DNA from: an uncultured Clostridia bacterium
Lineage (GTDB): Bacteria; Bacillota_A; Clostridia; Oscillospirales; Acutalibacteraceae
Direction: 5' to 3'
NCBI GenBank assembly: GCA_937891215.1
Contig: CALAEU010000055.1
Location: 1 to 12,060, forward strand
DNA: 12,060 nt
The notes beneath the pieces are model-generated. The model was not told the DNA's origin and ran no database searches. It saw only the letters and a program-made list of their open reading frames with translations. Made by a program: the position numbers and the translations under genes. Positions within the stretch are counted from its first letter, which is position 1. The number at the start of each line of letters is the position of its first letter. This document shows, piece by piece, positions 1 through 6,513 of this stretch.

Positions 1-2
1 CA

Positions 3-59
3 TCCGAATATCTAGATGAAACAATAATTGATTATGATTGGAAGTGTTGTCATGAATAA
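3..59 (+). CDS. 3' end of an unidentified upstream gene (partial)
   Basis: An open frame enters from the left edge and ends at TAA 57-59, giving an 18-residue tail that ends in DYDWKCCHE. It overlaps the next gene's ATG (52-54) by 8 bases, a common arrangement for translationally coupled genes. The tail is too short to identify. From general knowledge, P-II-like proteins of this kind often follow a membrane transport gene, but nothing here proves that. The frame could also be open by chance. Confidence 0.3.
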   Translation, partial: SEYLDETIIDYDWKCCHE

Positions 60-873
60 ATTATCATTAATGTTTATAATAGCAAGTGACACTAAAGAGC
101 AAATGTATGTTAAACTATTAAATAAATACAAGGTTAAATTCAAGGCGATTACTCATGGCATTGGAACCGCCTCATCTAGTATGTTAGATTATTTTGGATT
201 AAATGAGGTCGAACGCGGTGTAATTATGGCAATTATGCCGACAATTATGAGTAAGTATATTTTGAGATACATGAATCAAAGATTAAAAATAGCCGAACCT
301 GGTAATGGAATAGCATTTACAATTCCGGTATCAAGTTCAACCAAATATATGAATGAAACTTATAAAAAAGTACTTATAATAAGCACTGTTTACGAAGACA
401 GTGACAAAGAAAAGGGTACTGTCATAGCACAAGATTTACCAGAAGGTACTGTTGTTTCTTCAATAAATAAGCGTTCAATAACCCTTAAAATCAGTGACGG
501 CTTATTAGTTCCTGATTTAGTAGGTGAAGATGCTACAAAAGCTCTTAAAACGCTTACAGATAAAGGATTTAAATATGTTGAAACTGTTGTGAGTAGTGTT
601 GCAGATAGCGAAGAACAGTCAAACAAAGTTTCAAGTATAGTTTATTATCCTGAAGAAAATGCGAATTGGTCAGATTTGCCACACGACAGAAGAATAAGTG
701 CTGCACAAAAGGTAGTTATTTATTGTTACGGTGAATACACTCCACCAACAACTGAACAACCGACTACCGAAGAGCCAACAACCGAAGAACCAACTACAGA
801 GAAAATTACAGAAAATGAGGATGTTATTGTTGATAATGGCAATAATGACTCTGAAAATGTAATTATTGAATAA
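52..873 (+). CDS. Chimeric ORF: P-II-like nitrogen regulator N-terminus joined to PASTA-domain C-terminus of a Ser/Thr kinase
   Basis: The frame encodes 273 aa from ATG 52; GGAAG at 40-44 is a suitable ribosome binding site, while an in-frame TTG at 28 lacks one. Residues 1-95 look like a complete small P-II-like protein: hydrophobic first strand (LSLMFIIAS), HGIGTASSSMLDYFGL, and the family-typical end PGNGIAFTIPVSS. P-II proteins are cytosolic trimers that sense nitrogen/energy state and control enzymes or transporters. From about residue 100 the sequence changes to PASTA repeats: one lacking its N-terminal part (to ISDG150), a second starting LLVPDLVGEDATKAL (152-227), then a PTTE-rich tail and an acidic end. 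PASTA domains normally sit outside the cell at the C-terminus of PrkC/Stk kinases and bind peptidoglycan fragments. No kinase domain and no membrane helix is present. A cytosolic sensor fused to extracellular domains without a membrane segment makes little sense, so I read this as two partial genes joined between about 331 and 372. Confidence 0.6.
   Translation: MNKLSLMFIIASDTKEQMYVKLLNKYKVKFKAITHGIGTASSSMLDYFGLNEVERGVIMAIMPTIMSKYILRYMNQRLKIAEPGNGIAFTIPVSSSTKYMNETYKKVLIISTVYEDSDKEKGTVIAQDLPEGTVVSSINKRSITLKISDGLLVPDLVGEDATKALKTLTDKGFKYVETVVSSVADSEEQSNKVSSIVYYPEENANWSDLPHDRRISAAQKVVIYCYGEYTPPTTEQPTTEEPTTEEPTTEKITENEDVIVDNGNNDSENVIIE
331..372 (+). other. Probable breakpoint between P-II-like and PASTA coding sequence
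   Basis: P-II-like homology ends after the GIAFTIPVSS motif (codons ending near 336). The first PASTA-like segment is recognisable from about YKKVLIISTVYEDSDKEKG (from about 361) but lacks the usual VPNxxG opening. The join lies between these points. It keeps frame, which can happen by chance one time in three. Whether it is an assembly join, a deletion or a real fusion cannot be told from one sequence. Confidence 0.5.
745..804 (+). repeat. Four 15-bp tandem repeats encoding PTTE(E/Q/K)
   Basis: Four consecutive 5-codon units (745-759, 760-774, 775-789, 790-804) encode PTTEQ, PTTEE, PTTEE and PTTEK. Synonymous codons vary between units (act/aca/acc, ccg/cca), so the array is old or selected at protein level rather than a fresh DNA duplication. 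Pro/Thr/Glu-rich low-complexity tails are common as surface spacers after PASTA or other exported domains in Firmicutes. Confidence 0.85.
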
Positions 874-889
874 AATTTTTAAAAAGGTA

Positions 890-918
890 TTGACAAATGT
901 AAAACTTGTTGGTATTAT
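890..918 (+). promoter_or_regulatory. Sigma-A promoter of the infC-rpmI-rplT operon
   Basis: A perfect -35 TTGACA (890-895), a 17-base spacer and a -10 TATTAT (913-918) form a near-consensus housekeeping promoter. Transcription should begin near 925, giving a leader of roughly 145 nt before the infC start. It lies just after the PASTA stop codon, so the translation operon has its own start. Confidence 0.85.
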
Positions 919-924
919 ATTTGA

Positions 925-1069
925 GCATAAAAGTAGAACATTTCCGTTCTCACCAAACGAGAGTATTGTTTGGTACAATACCTTTTAGATTTTACAACAG
1001 TATTGTTGTGTCTTTTAGCGTGAACGGAAATTTCGTTCACGCTTTAATTATTTCAGGAGGTGTTTTGGT
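925..1069 (+). ncRNA. infC leader RNA, probable L20-leader-type attenuator
   Basis: This is the untranslated leader of infC-rpmI-rplT. Several stems compete: ACCAAAC 952-958 with GTTTGGT 968-974; GTATTG 963-968 with CAATAC 976-981; ACAACA 994-999 with TGTTGT 1004-1009. A long-range 10-base pairing, ATTTCCGTTC 940-949 with GAACGGAAAT 1022-1031, would use up the 5' arm of the terminator at 1018-1042. That is a clear terminator/antiterminator pair. In Bacillus subtilis, ribosomal protein L20 (encoded by rplT) represses this same operon through such a leader, causing early termination. Position and architecture fit. I have not shown that the L20 binding site itself is present. Confidence 0.7.
1018..1048 (+). 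terminator. Leader attenuator hairpin upstream of infC
   Basis: A 9-bp perfect stem GCGTGAACG (1018-1026) / CGTTCACGC (1034-1042) encloses GAAATTT and can extend by a G-U and an A-U pair. A short U-rich run (TTTAATTATTT) follows directly. It lies inside the leader, 13 bases before the infC ribosome binding site, so it acts as a conditional terminator rather than an end of transcript. The 5' arm is also the target of the antiterminator segment at 940-949. Confidence 0.75.
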
Positions 1070-1588
1070 ATCAGCAAGGAAGCAACCCAAATCAATGAAG
1101 AAATCAGAGATAAAGAAGTCAGAGTAATTTCTGCAGAAGGTGAGCAGGTTGGCATTATGTCAGCTAAAGATGCTCTTAAATTAGCAGAAAAAGCAAATCT
1201 TGACCTCGTAAAAATTGCACCGGGTGCAAATCCGCCAGTGTGCAAAATAATGGACTATGGTAAATATCGCTTTGAACAGGCAAAACGCGAAAAAGAAGCG
1301 AAAAAAAACCAAAAGGTTATGGATATTAAAGAGGTTCGTTTATCTCTCAATATTGATGTCGGCGATTTTAACACAAAAGCTAACCATGCAAGACGCTTTT
1401 TAAGTGATGGAAACAAGGTTAAGGTTTCAATTCGCTTCAGAGGTAGAGAAATGGCACACGCTGAGAATGGTAACGGAATTATGGACAGATTTGCAGAGGC
1501 TTGTTCTGAAGTCGGAACTGTTGAAAAACCTGCAAAGCTTGAAGGCCGTTCAATGCTTATGTTCCTTGTACCCAAGACAACTAAATGA
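1070..1588 (+). CDS. infC: Translation initiation factor IF-3 (AUC start codon)
   Basis: IF-3 binds the 30S subunit, prevents premature 50S joining and checks the start codon and initiator tRNA. The protein is 172 aa, the usual length. The N-domain starts QINEEIRDKEVRVIS and includes the signature PPVCKIMDYGKYRFEQ; a lysine-rich linker (KREKEAKKNQK) follows, then the C-domain (KEVRLSLNI, HARRFLSDGNKVKVSIRFRGREMAH, LEGRSMLMFLVPK). The first in-frame ATG (1157) would remove about 29 conserved residues. The real start is ATC 1070-1072, placed 8 bases after a perfect AGGAGGT (1055-1061); no ATG, GTG or TTG lies in frame at that distance. Non-canonical AUU/AUC/AUA starts are a known trait of infC and let IF-3 repress its own translation. 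It is first in the infC-rpmI-rplT operon, behind the attenuator. Confidence 0.95.
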   Translation: MSKEATQINEEIRDKEVRVISAEGEQVGIMSAKDALKLAEKANLDLVKIAPGANPPVCKIMDYGKYRFEQAKREKEAKKNQKVMDIKEVRLSLNIDVGDFNTKANHARRFLSDGNKVKVSIRFRGREMAHAENGNGIMDRFAEACSEVGTVEKPAKLEGRSMLMFLVPKTTK

Positions 1589-1604
1589 TTTAACTAAATG
1601 ATTT
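1579..1604 (+). repeat. 13-bp perfect tandem duplication across the infC stop codon
   Basis: AACTAAATGATTT occurs twice back to back (1579-1591 and 1592-1604). The first copy contains the infC stop TGA (1586-1588); the second lies in the spacer before the rpmI ribosome binding site. It looks like a recent slippage duplication that lengthened the intergenic spacer without changing the protein. Confidence 0.85.
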
Positions 1605-1624
1605 ATTATTAAGGAGGAAAAATC

Positions 1625-1822
1625 ATGCCAAAGCTTAAAACACATTCAGGCGCTAAAAAGCGTTTCAAACTTTCAAAAAACGGTAAACCTGTACGTGGTC
1701 ATGCAAATAAGTCTCACATTCTTACAAAGAAGACTACAAAACGTAAAAGAGGTCTTCGTCAGACAGCAGTTGCAGACGCTACAAATACAAAGCAAATCAA
1801 GCGTCTTATTCCTTATAAATAA
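1625..1822 (+). CDS. rpmI: 50S ribosomal protein L35 (bL35)
   Basis: This is a 65-aa, very basic protein of normal L35 length. It opens [20 protein letters not shown] and contains [17 protein letters not shown], both L35 hallmarks. L35 is a small protein of the large ribosomal subunit. A strong AAGGAGG (1611-1617) lies 7 bases before the ATG. It sits between infC and rplT, the standard bacterial operon order, so it should be co-regulated through the shared leader. Confidence 0.97.
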   Translation: MPKLKTHSGAKKRFKLSKNGKPVRGHANKSHILTKKTTKRKRGLRQTAVADATNTKQIKRLIPYK

Positions 1823-1845
1823 GATTAGAACGGAGGTAAATTTAA

Positions 1846-2199
1846 ATGGCTCGTATTAAAGGTGCGACAATGACTCGCAAAAGAAGAAATAAAGTTCTTA
1901 AATTAGCTAAAGGTTACTATGGTTCAAAGAGCAAATTATTCAAAACAGCGAAACAAGCTGTTATGAAAAGTGGTAACTATGCATATATCGGCAGAAAACA
2001 AAAGAAAAGAGATTTTCGCCGTCTTTGGATTGCAAGAATTTCAGCTGCTTGCAAAATGAATGGTATCAACTACTCAACATTCATCAACGGTCTTAAGAAA
2101 GCAAACATTGACCTTAACAGAAAAATGCTTTCAGAAATTGCTATTGCTGACCCTCAGGGCTTCACAGCTCTTGTTGAAAAAGCAAAGGCTGCTCTTTAA
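1846..2199 (+). CDS. rplT: 50S ribosomal protein L20 (bL20)
   Basis: This 117-aa basic protein matches L20 along its whole length: [44 protein letters not shown], and [25 protein letters not shown]20 binds 23S rRNA early in 50S assembly. In Bacillus the free protein also represses this operon by acting on its leader RNA, so it is the probable ligand of the 925-1069 leader. GGAGGT (1832-1837) lies 8 bases before the ATG. A strong hairpin follows the stop codon. Confidence 0.97.
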   Translation: MARIKGATMTRKRRNKVLKLAKGYYGSKSKLFKTAKQAVMKSGNYAYIGRKQKKRDFRRLWIARISAACKMNGINYSTFINGLKKANIDLNRKMLSEIAIADPQGFTALVEKAKAAL

Positions 2200-2213
2200 T
2201 AGTTAGTTGAAAT

Positions 2214-2252
2214 ACGCTCGGTCAGGGTTCTGACCGAGCGTTAGGCGTTTAT
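2214..2252 (+). terminator. Hairpin terminator after rplT
   Basis: A perfect GC-rich stem, ACGCTCGGTCAG (2214-2225) / CTGACCGAGCGT (2230-2241), encloses a GGTT loop 14 bases after the rplT stop. The downstream tract (TTAGGCGTTTATT) is only moderately T-rich, so termination may be partial. It separates the ribosomal operon from the downstream housekeeping run. Confidence 0.75.
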
Positions 2253-2377
2253 TAAGGGCGTTAAAAATGAGTCGTATTTTGAAAAAAATTGCTATTTTTG
2301 AGTGCGAAATTTATTTCATAAATCAGGTGTGTAAGTCAGCTATAAAATAAATTTTGCATTCAATAAAGGATAGGGTT
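2242..2377. other. AT-rich spacer between the ribosomal operon and the methyltransferase
   Basis: I see no coding region here. There is a weak inverted repeat ATTTAT-TTC-ATAAAT (2309-2323) and a TATAAA-like box at 2341-2346, but no well-spaced -35 element. A promoter for the downstream run may lie here, though none is convincing. The ribosome binding site AAAGGA (2365-2370) of the next gene is at the right end. Confidence 0.4.
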
Positions 2378-3160
2378 ATGGAAGTTATTTCATCAAAAAG
2401 TAATGATAAAATTAAATATGCAGTAAAGTTAAGAGAGTCTGCATCTTTCAGAAAAAAAGAAGAGAGATTCTTTCTTGAAAGTGCGAGACTTATTAAAGAT
2501 GCTGTTTTCAGTGGTGCAGAGCTTGAAATGCTTTTCGTTACAGAAGAAGCTAATGAAAAGTATAAAGAATATATAGAAGTTATTTTAAATTCAACAAAAA
2601 AAGCATTTATAATTTCAGAAGAAATTGCAGAAAAACTTGCAGATACAAAAACTACTCAGGGTGTTTTTGCAGTTCTCAGAGTGCTTGACAAATTTGCAAA
2701 TATAAGTAAAATAAAATACTATGGCAAATATGTTGCTTTGGAAGAGGTTTCCAATCCATCTAATTTTGGCGCTATTTGCCGTACTGCGGAAGCGGTAGGT
2801 CTTGACGGCATTATAATTAAAGGTGGTTGCGATGTTTATAATCCCAAGGTGCAAAGGGCATCTATGGGAGCATTGTTTCGTCTGGATGTTATAACAGTTG
2901 ACGATTTACCCAAACTTTTTACCGAACTTAAAAATAATGATATGAAAATTTATGGTTCGGTTCCTGACAACTCTGCTTTAAAAATTACAGATATTGATAA
3001 AACCTCTGGTATGGTGGTTATAATCGGTAATGAGGGTAACGGAATAAGCGATGGAGCGAAGGAGAATTCTACACTTGTCACTATTCCTATGAATGGCTAT
3101 GCAGAGTCACTTAACGCAGCGGCTGCTGCAACAATAATTATGTGGGAAATGATGAGATAA
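2378..3160 (+). CDS. SpoU/TrmH-family RNA 2'-O-methyltransferase (YsgA/RlmB-like)
   Basis: This 260-aa protein is predicted to transfer a methyl group from S-adenosylmethionine to a ribose 2'-OH in rRNA or tRNA. The N-terminal substrate-binding domain (about 1-105) contains RFFLESARLIKDAV. The C-terminal SPOUT knot carries the three family motifs: NPSNFGAICRTA (126-137, with N129 and R135), IIGNEGNGI (215-223) and IPMNGYAESLNAAAA (236-250). ATG 2378 is chosen because AAAGGA lies 7 bases before it; a TTG at 2354 is in frame but has no such site. A YsgA-type paralogue lies near rplT in Bacillus. The exact target nucleotide cannot be read from sequence. Its stop abuts the dprA start with no spacer. 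Confidence 0.92.
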   Translation: MEVISSKSNDKIKYAVKLRESASFRKKEERFFLESARLIKDAVFSGAELEMLFVTEEANEKYKEYIEVILNSTKKAFIISEEIAEKLADTKTTQGVFAVLRVLDKFANISKIKYYGKYVALEEVSNPSNFGAICRTAEAVGLDGIIIKGGCDVYNPKVQRASMGALFRLDVITVDDLPKLFTELKNNDMKIYGSVPDNSALKITDIDKTSGMVVIIGNEGNGISDGAKENSTLVTIPMNGYAESLNAAAAATIIMWEMMR

Positions 3161-4375
3161 ATGAGTATTTGTCCTACTGAATATTGGCTTTGGCTTCAAT
3201 GTGCTTTAGGTGCAGGTGCTAAAACCGATGAACTGTTAGCTTATTTCGGTGACCCCGAAAAAATGTATAATGCAGGGTCTAATGAATGGCGTTTGTCCGG
3301 TCTTTTGACCAGTAAAAAAATAAATGCATTAAAAAGTATTTCACCAAGTGAAACATTGGGGATATTTCGTGAGTGTAAAGCGAAAGGGTACTCAATTATT
3401 ACACCTGACAGTGCGAATTACCCTGAAAGATTTAAACAGCTTTCAGATATGCCTTTAGTACTTTACGCTATGGGTGATGCGACTGTTTTAAAAGATACCG
3501 TTTCTATTGGGGTTGTTGGTACAAGAGATGCAAGTAATTACGGAATTGAAACTGCACAGAAGTTATCATTTTCTCTTGCGTCCTGTGGTGTTACAATTGT
3601 TAGTGGTGGTGCTTTGGGAATTGACAGTGAAGCACACGCGGGTGCAATGCTTGCAAAAGGCAGAACTGCCGCATTTTTAGGTTGCGGTCTTTCTTACGAT
3701 TATCTTAAAGAAAATGCATCTTTAAGAAGAGCAATTACAAAATACGGTGCAGTTATTTCAGAGTATCCACCATTTACGCCAGCTTCGAGAACTACATTTC
3801 CGATAAGAAACAGATTGATTTCAGGGCTTACTTTAGGAACACTTGTTATAGAAGCAGGTGTAAAAAGCGGTTCTCTTATCACTGCAAATTATGCATTAGA
3901 ACAAGGTAAAGATGTTTTTGCAGTTCCAGGTGATATTGTCCGTTCTTCATTTGACGGTGCAAATCATTTAATAAAAAATGGTGCAAAACCTGTTTTTTCT
4001 GCAATGGATATTTTAAGTGAATATGAATATCTTTATGGAGATTTAATAGACTTTAGTAAAGCGAATGTTTCGCTTTCGCAGATTCCTTATGTTGAATACA
4101 GAAAGAAATCACGGGAAACTGTCACCAGAGAAAAAGCACCAATACAGAAAAAGACTGTTGAACAAGAAATCAAAAAGATTGAAAAGAAAGAGTTGGACGA
4201 CAGTTACTCTTTGGAAGCTAAAAAAGTGTATTCCGTTTTAAATGAAAACTCTACTCATATTGATGATATATTAAGGCAGACATCTTTAAAAATGAGTGAT
4301 GTGCTTTCTGCACTTACAGAACTCGAACTTATGGGCGATGTTAAGCAGACAGAAGGCAAAAAATACAGTATTTGA
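3161..4375 (+). CDS. dprA: DNA processing protein DprA/Smf
   Basis: DprA binds single-stranded DNA entering during transformation and loads RecA; it is also kept in species not known to be competent. The 404-aa protein has an N-terminal helical domain (about 5-60), then the extended Rossmann fold: ITPDSANYPERF (80-91), GVVGTRDASNYG (117-128), IVSGGALGIDSEAH (146-159), SEYPPFTPASRTTFPIRNR (200-218), then ISG, VIEAGVKSGSLITA and FAVPGD. A Lys/Glu-rich linker (about 312-346) leads to a C-terminal winged-helix-like domain (352-404), an arrangement found in many family members. It starts directly after the methyltransferase stop with only a poor ribosome binding site, suggesting translational coupling. 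The order dprA-topA-trmFO is classical in Firmicutes. Confidence 0.96.
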   Translation: MSICPTEYWLWLQCALGAGAKTDELLAYFGDPEKMYNAGSNEWRLSGLLTSKKINALKSISPSETLGIFRECKAKGYSIITPDSANYPERFKQLSDMPLVLYAMGDATVLKDTVSIGVVGTRDASNYGIETAQKLSFSLASCGVTIVSGGALGIDSEAHAGAMLAKGRTAAFLGCGLSYDYLKENASLRRAITKYGAVISEYPPFTPASRTTFPIRNRLISGLTLGTLVIEAGVKSGSLITANYALEQGKDVFAVPGDIVRSSFDGANHLIKNGAKPVFSAMDILSEYEYLYGDLIDFSKANVSLSQIPYVEYRKKSRETVTREKAPIQKKTVEQEIKKIEKKELDDSYSLEAKKVYSVLNENSTHIDDILRQTSLKMSDVLSALTELELMGDVKQTEGKKYSI

Positions 4376-4389
4376 AAGGATAGAATCAA

Positions 4390-6513
4390 ATGTCCAAACT
4401 TGTTATAGTGGAGTCGCCTGCAAAGGCTAAAACAATAAAAAAATATTTAGGTAAGGATTTTGAAGTTACCGCTTCAATGGGTCACGTAAGAGATTTACCA
4501 GCAGCTAAATTAAGCGTTGATGTAAAAAATGACTTTACCCCTAAATATGCAATTATTAAAAATAAAGAAAAACTTGTAAAAGAGTTAAAAGCACAGGTTG
4601 AAAAAAGCGAAAAAGTTTATCTTGCAACTGACCCCGACCGCGAGGGAGAAGCAATTTCCTGGCATCTTGCTACAATTTTAGGTCTTGATTTAAACGAGAA
4701 AAACAGGGTTAAGTTCAACGAAATTAACGAAACAAGTGTAAAAAAGGGTATTTCTAACCCTGAAACTGTTGATATGGGACTTGTTGATGCTCAACAAGCA
4801 CGTAGAATTTTAGATAGGTTAGTAGGTTACAGACTCAGTCCGTTTATTTCACAGAAAATAAGAAGAGGTCTTTCTGCTGGTCGTGTGCAGAGTGTTGCGG
4901 TTCGTCTTATTGTTGACAGAGAGGAAGAAATTGCAAAATTCAATCCGGAAGAATATTGGTCAATAGATGCTAAATTTATTTCGGACAGAAAAACATTTTC
5001 TGCGTCTCTTACTGCAGATGAAAATGGTAAAGTAGAAATAAAAAATAAAGAAGAAACAGATAAATATTTAGCTCGTTTAGATGGTGCAGATTTTGTTACT
5101 GATTCAGTAAAAAAAGGTACAAGAAAGAAACAACCTGCTCCACCATTCAGCACATCTTCAATGCAACAGGAAGCATCAAGAAAATTAAACTTTCAGGCGC
5201 AGAAGACAATGAAAATTGCTCAGGAACTTTACGAAGGTATTGACGTGCAAGGTCTTGGTACAACAGGTCTTATTACTTATATGAGAACTGACTCGCTTCG
5301 TATTTCTGAAGAAGCAAGAGCAGCACACACAGAATTTGTAAAGGAAGCTTATGGTGAAAAATATCTTCCTGAAAAACCTAGATATTTCAAAACACGTGCA
5401 GGTGCACAAGATGGTCACGAAGCAATCCGCCCTGTTAATGTTAATTTAACACCTGCAAAAGTAAAAAGTAGTCTTTCAAATGACCAATATAAATTATACA
5501 ACTTAATCTGGTGCAGATATGTTGCAAGTCTTATGGCTGCTTGTGAACAGGCAACTGTAAAAATTGAAATCAAAGGTAGCAAAAAAGAAACACCAGATGA
5601 ATACTGCATGTTATCTGCAAGTGGTTATTCTGTAAAATTTGATGGTTTTACAGTTCTCTATGAAGAATCAACAGACGATGAAGAAAAAGAAAGTGTTCTT
5701 CCTGAAATTAAAGTGGGCGATACACCAAAACTCAAAGAGATTAAAGGTAATCAGCATTTTACTCAACCACCAGCACACTTTACAGAAGCATCTTTAATTA
5801 AAATGCTTGAAGAAACAGGTGTCGGTAGACCAAGTACCTACGCTTCAATTGTAAGTACAATTATCAAGCGTGAATACATCAAGCGTGAAGGTAAAATGCT
5901 TAAAAATACAGAGTTAGGTAAAGTAACAACAGATTTATTAAAAGAGCGTTTTCCTAAATTTGTTAATACAAAATTCACTGCATCAATGGAAGCAAAACTT
6001 GACGAAATTGACAATGGTGAATGCAATTATGTAGAAATGTTAAGAGAATTCTACGATGACCTTGAAGAAACACTTGCAAAAGCAAAAGATGAAATGCAGG
6101 GTCAGAAAATTCAGTTGCAAGAAGATATAACAGACATAAAATGCGAAAAATGTGGCAGAAATATGGTTGTTAAAAGTGGTCGTTTTGGTAAATTCCTTGC
6201 TTGTCCTGGTTACCCTGAATGTAAAACTACAAAACCACTTGTAGAAGAAACAACTGCTTCCTGTCCGATTTGTGGCGGTACTGTTATCGGTAAAAAATCT
6301 AAGAGAGGTTACCAGTTCTACGGTTGTAACAATTACCCTGAATGTAACTTTATGACATGGGATAAACCAACAGGTGAAAATTGTCCTAAGTGTGGAAAAT
6401 CACTCTTTAAAGGTAAGGGTGGCGTGATTACCTGCTCAAATACTGATTGTGGCTATTCTTATAAGGCACCAAGAAAAAATTCAAAGAATTTACAGGAAAA
6501 TGATGATGAGTGA
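4390..6513 (+). CDS. topA: DNA topoisomerase I (type IA)
   Basis: This enzyme relaxes negative supercoils by a transient single-strand break with a 5'-phosphotyrosine link. The 707-aa protein is full length. The TOPRIM domain shows VIVESPAKAKTI (E8) and the acidic ATDPDREGEA (D81, D83, E85). The catalytic tyrosine is Y297 in LITYMRTDSLRIS, with R299 beside it. GRVQSVAVRLIVDRE (164-178) and TGVGRPSTYASIV (476-488) are further type IA signatures. The C-terminus carries three topoisomerase zinc ribbons: C585/C588/C605/C611, C625/C628/C646/C652 and C665/C668/C682/C687. A GAAAGGA site (4374-4380) overlapping the dprA stop lies 9 bases before the ATG. Its last 8 bases overlap trmFO. Confidence 0.98.
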   Translation: MSKLVIVESPAKAKTIKKYLGKDFEVTASMGHVRDLPAAKLSVDVKNDFTPKYAIIKNKEKLVKELKAQVEKSEKVYLATDPDREGEAISWHLATILGLDLNEKNRVKFNEINETSVKKGISNPETVDMGLVDAQQARRILDRLVGYRLSPFISQKIRRGLSAGRVQSVAVRLIVDREEEIAKFNPEEYWSIDAKFISDRKTFSASLTADENGKVEIKNKEETDKYLARLDGADFVTDSVKKGTRKKQPAPPFSTSSMQQEASRKLNFQAQKTMKIAQELYEGIDVQGLGTTGLITYMRTDSLRISEEARAAHTEFVKEAYGEKYLPEKPRYFKTRAGAQDGHEAIRPVNVNLTPAKVKSSLSNDQYKLYNLIWCRYVASLMAACEQATVKIEIKGSKKETPDEYCMLSASGYSVKFDGFTVLYEESTDDEEKESVLPEIKVGDTPKLKEIKGNQHFTQPPAHFTEASLIKMLEETGVGRPSTYASIVSTIIKREYIKREGKMLKNTELGKVTTDLLKERFPKFVNTKFTASMEAKLDEIDNGECNYVEMLREFYDDLEETLAKAKDEMQGQKIQLQEDITDIKCEKCGRNMVVKSGRFGKFLACPGYPECKTTKPLVEETTASCPICGGTVIGKKSKRGYQFYGCNNYPECNFMTWDKPTGENCPKCGKSLFKGKGGVITCSNTDCGYSYKAPRKNSKNLQENDDE

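Noticed and set aside
745..804. Short repeats as a possible CRISPR or DNA repeat array
   Set aside because: Units are 15 bp with no spacers, in frame, and vary at synonymous positions; they encode a PTTE protein repeat.
1157..1588. IF-3 starting at ATG 1157
   Set aside because: This start drops about 29 conserved residues and has no ribosome binding site at the right distance, while AGGAGGT sits correctly for ATC 1070.
2289..2346. Promoter for the methyltransferase-dprA-topA run
   Set aside because: A TATAAA-like box and TTG-containing hexamers exist, but no pair has 16-18 base spacing, so I do not call it.
2354..2377. TTG start for the SpoU methyltransferase
   Set aside because: AAAGGA at 2365-2370 fits ATG 2378, where the conserved substrate-binding domain begins; the extra eight residues have no support.
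4827..5609. Minus-strand open frames within topA
   Set aside because: They are antisense shadows of a well-conserved gene, with no ribosome binding sites or family-like sequence.
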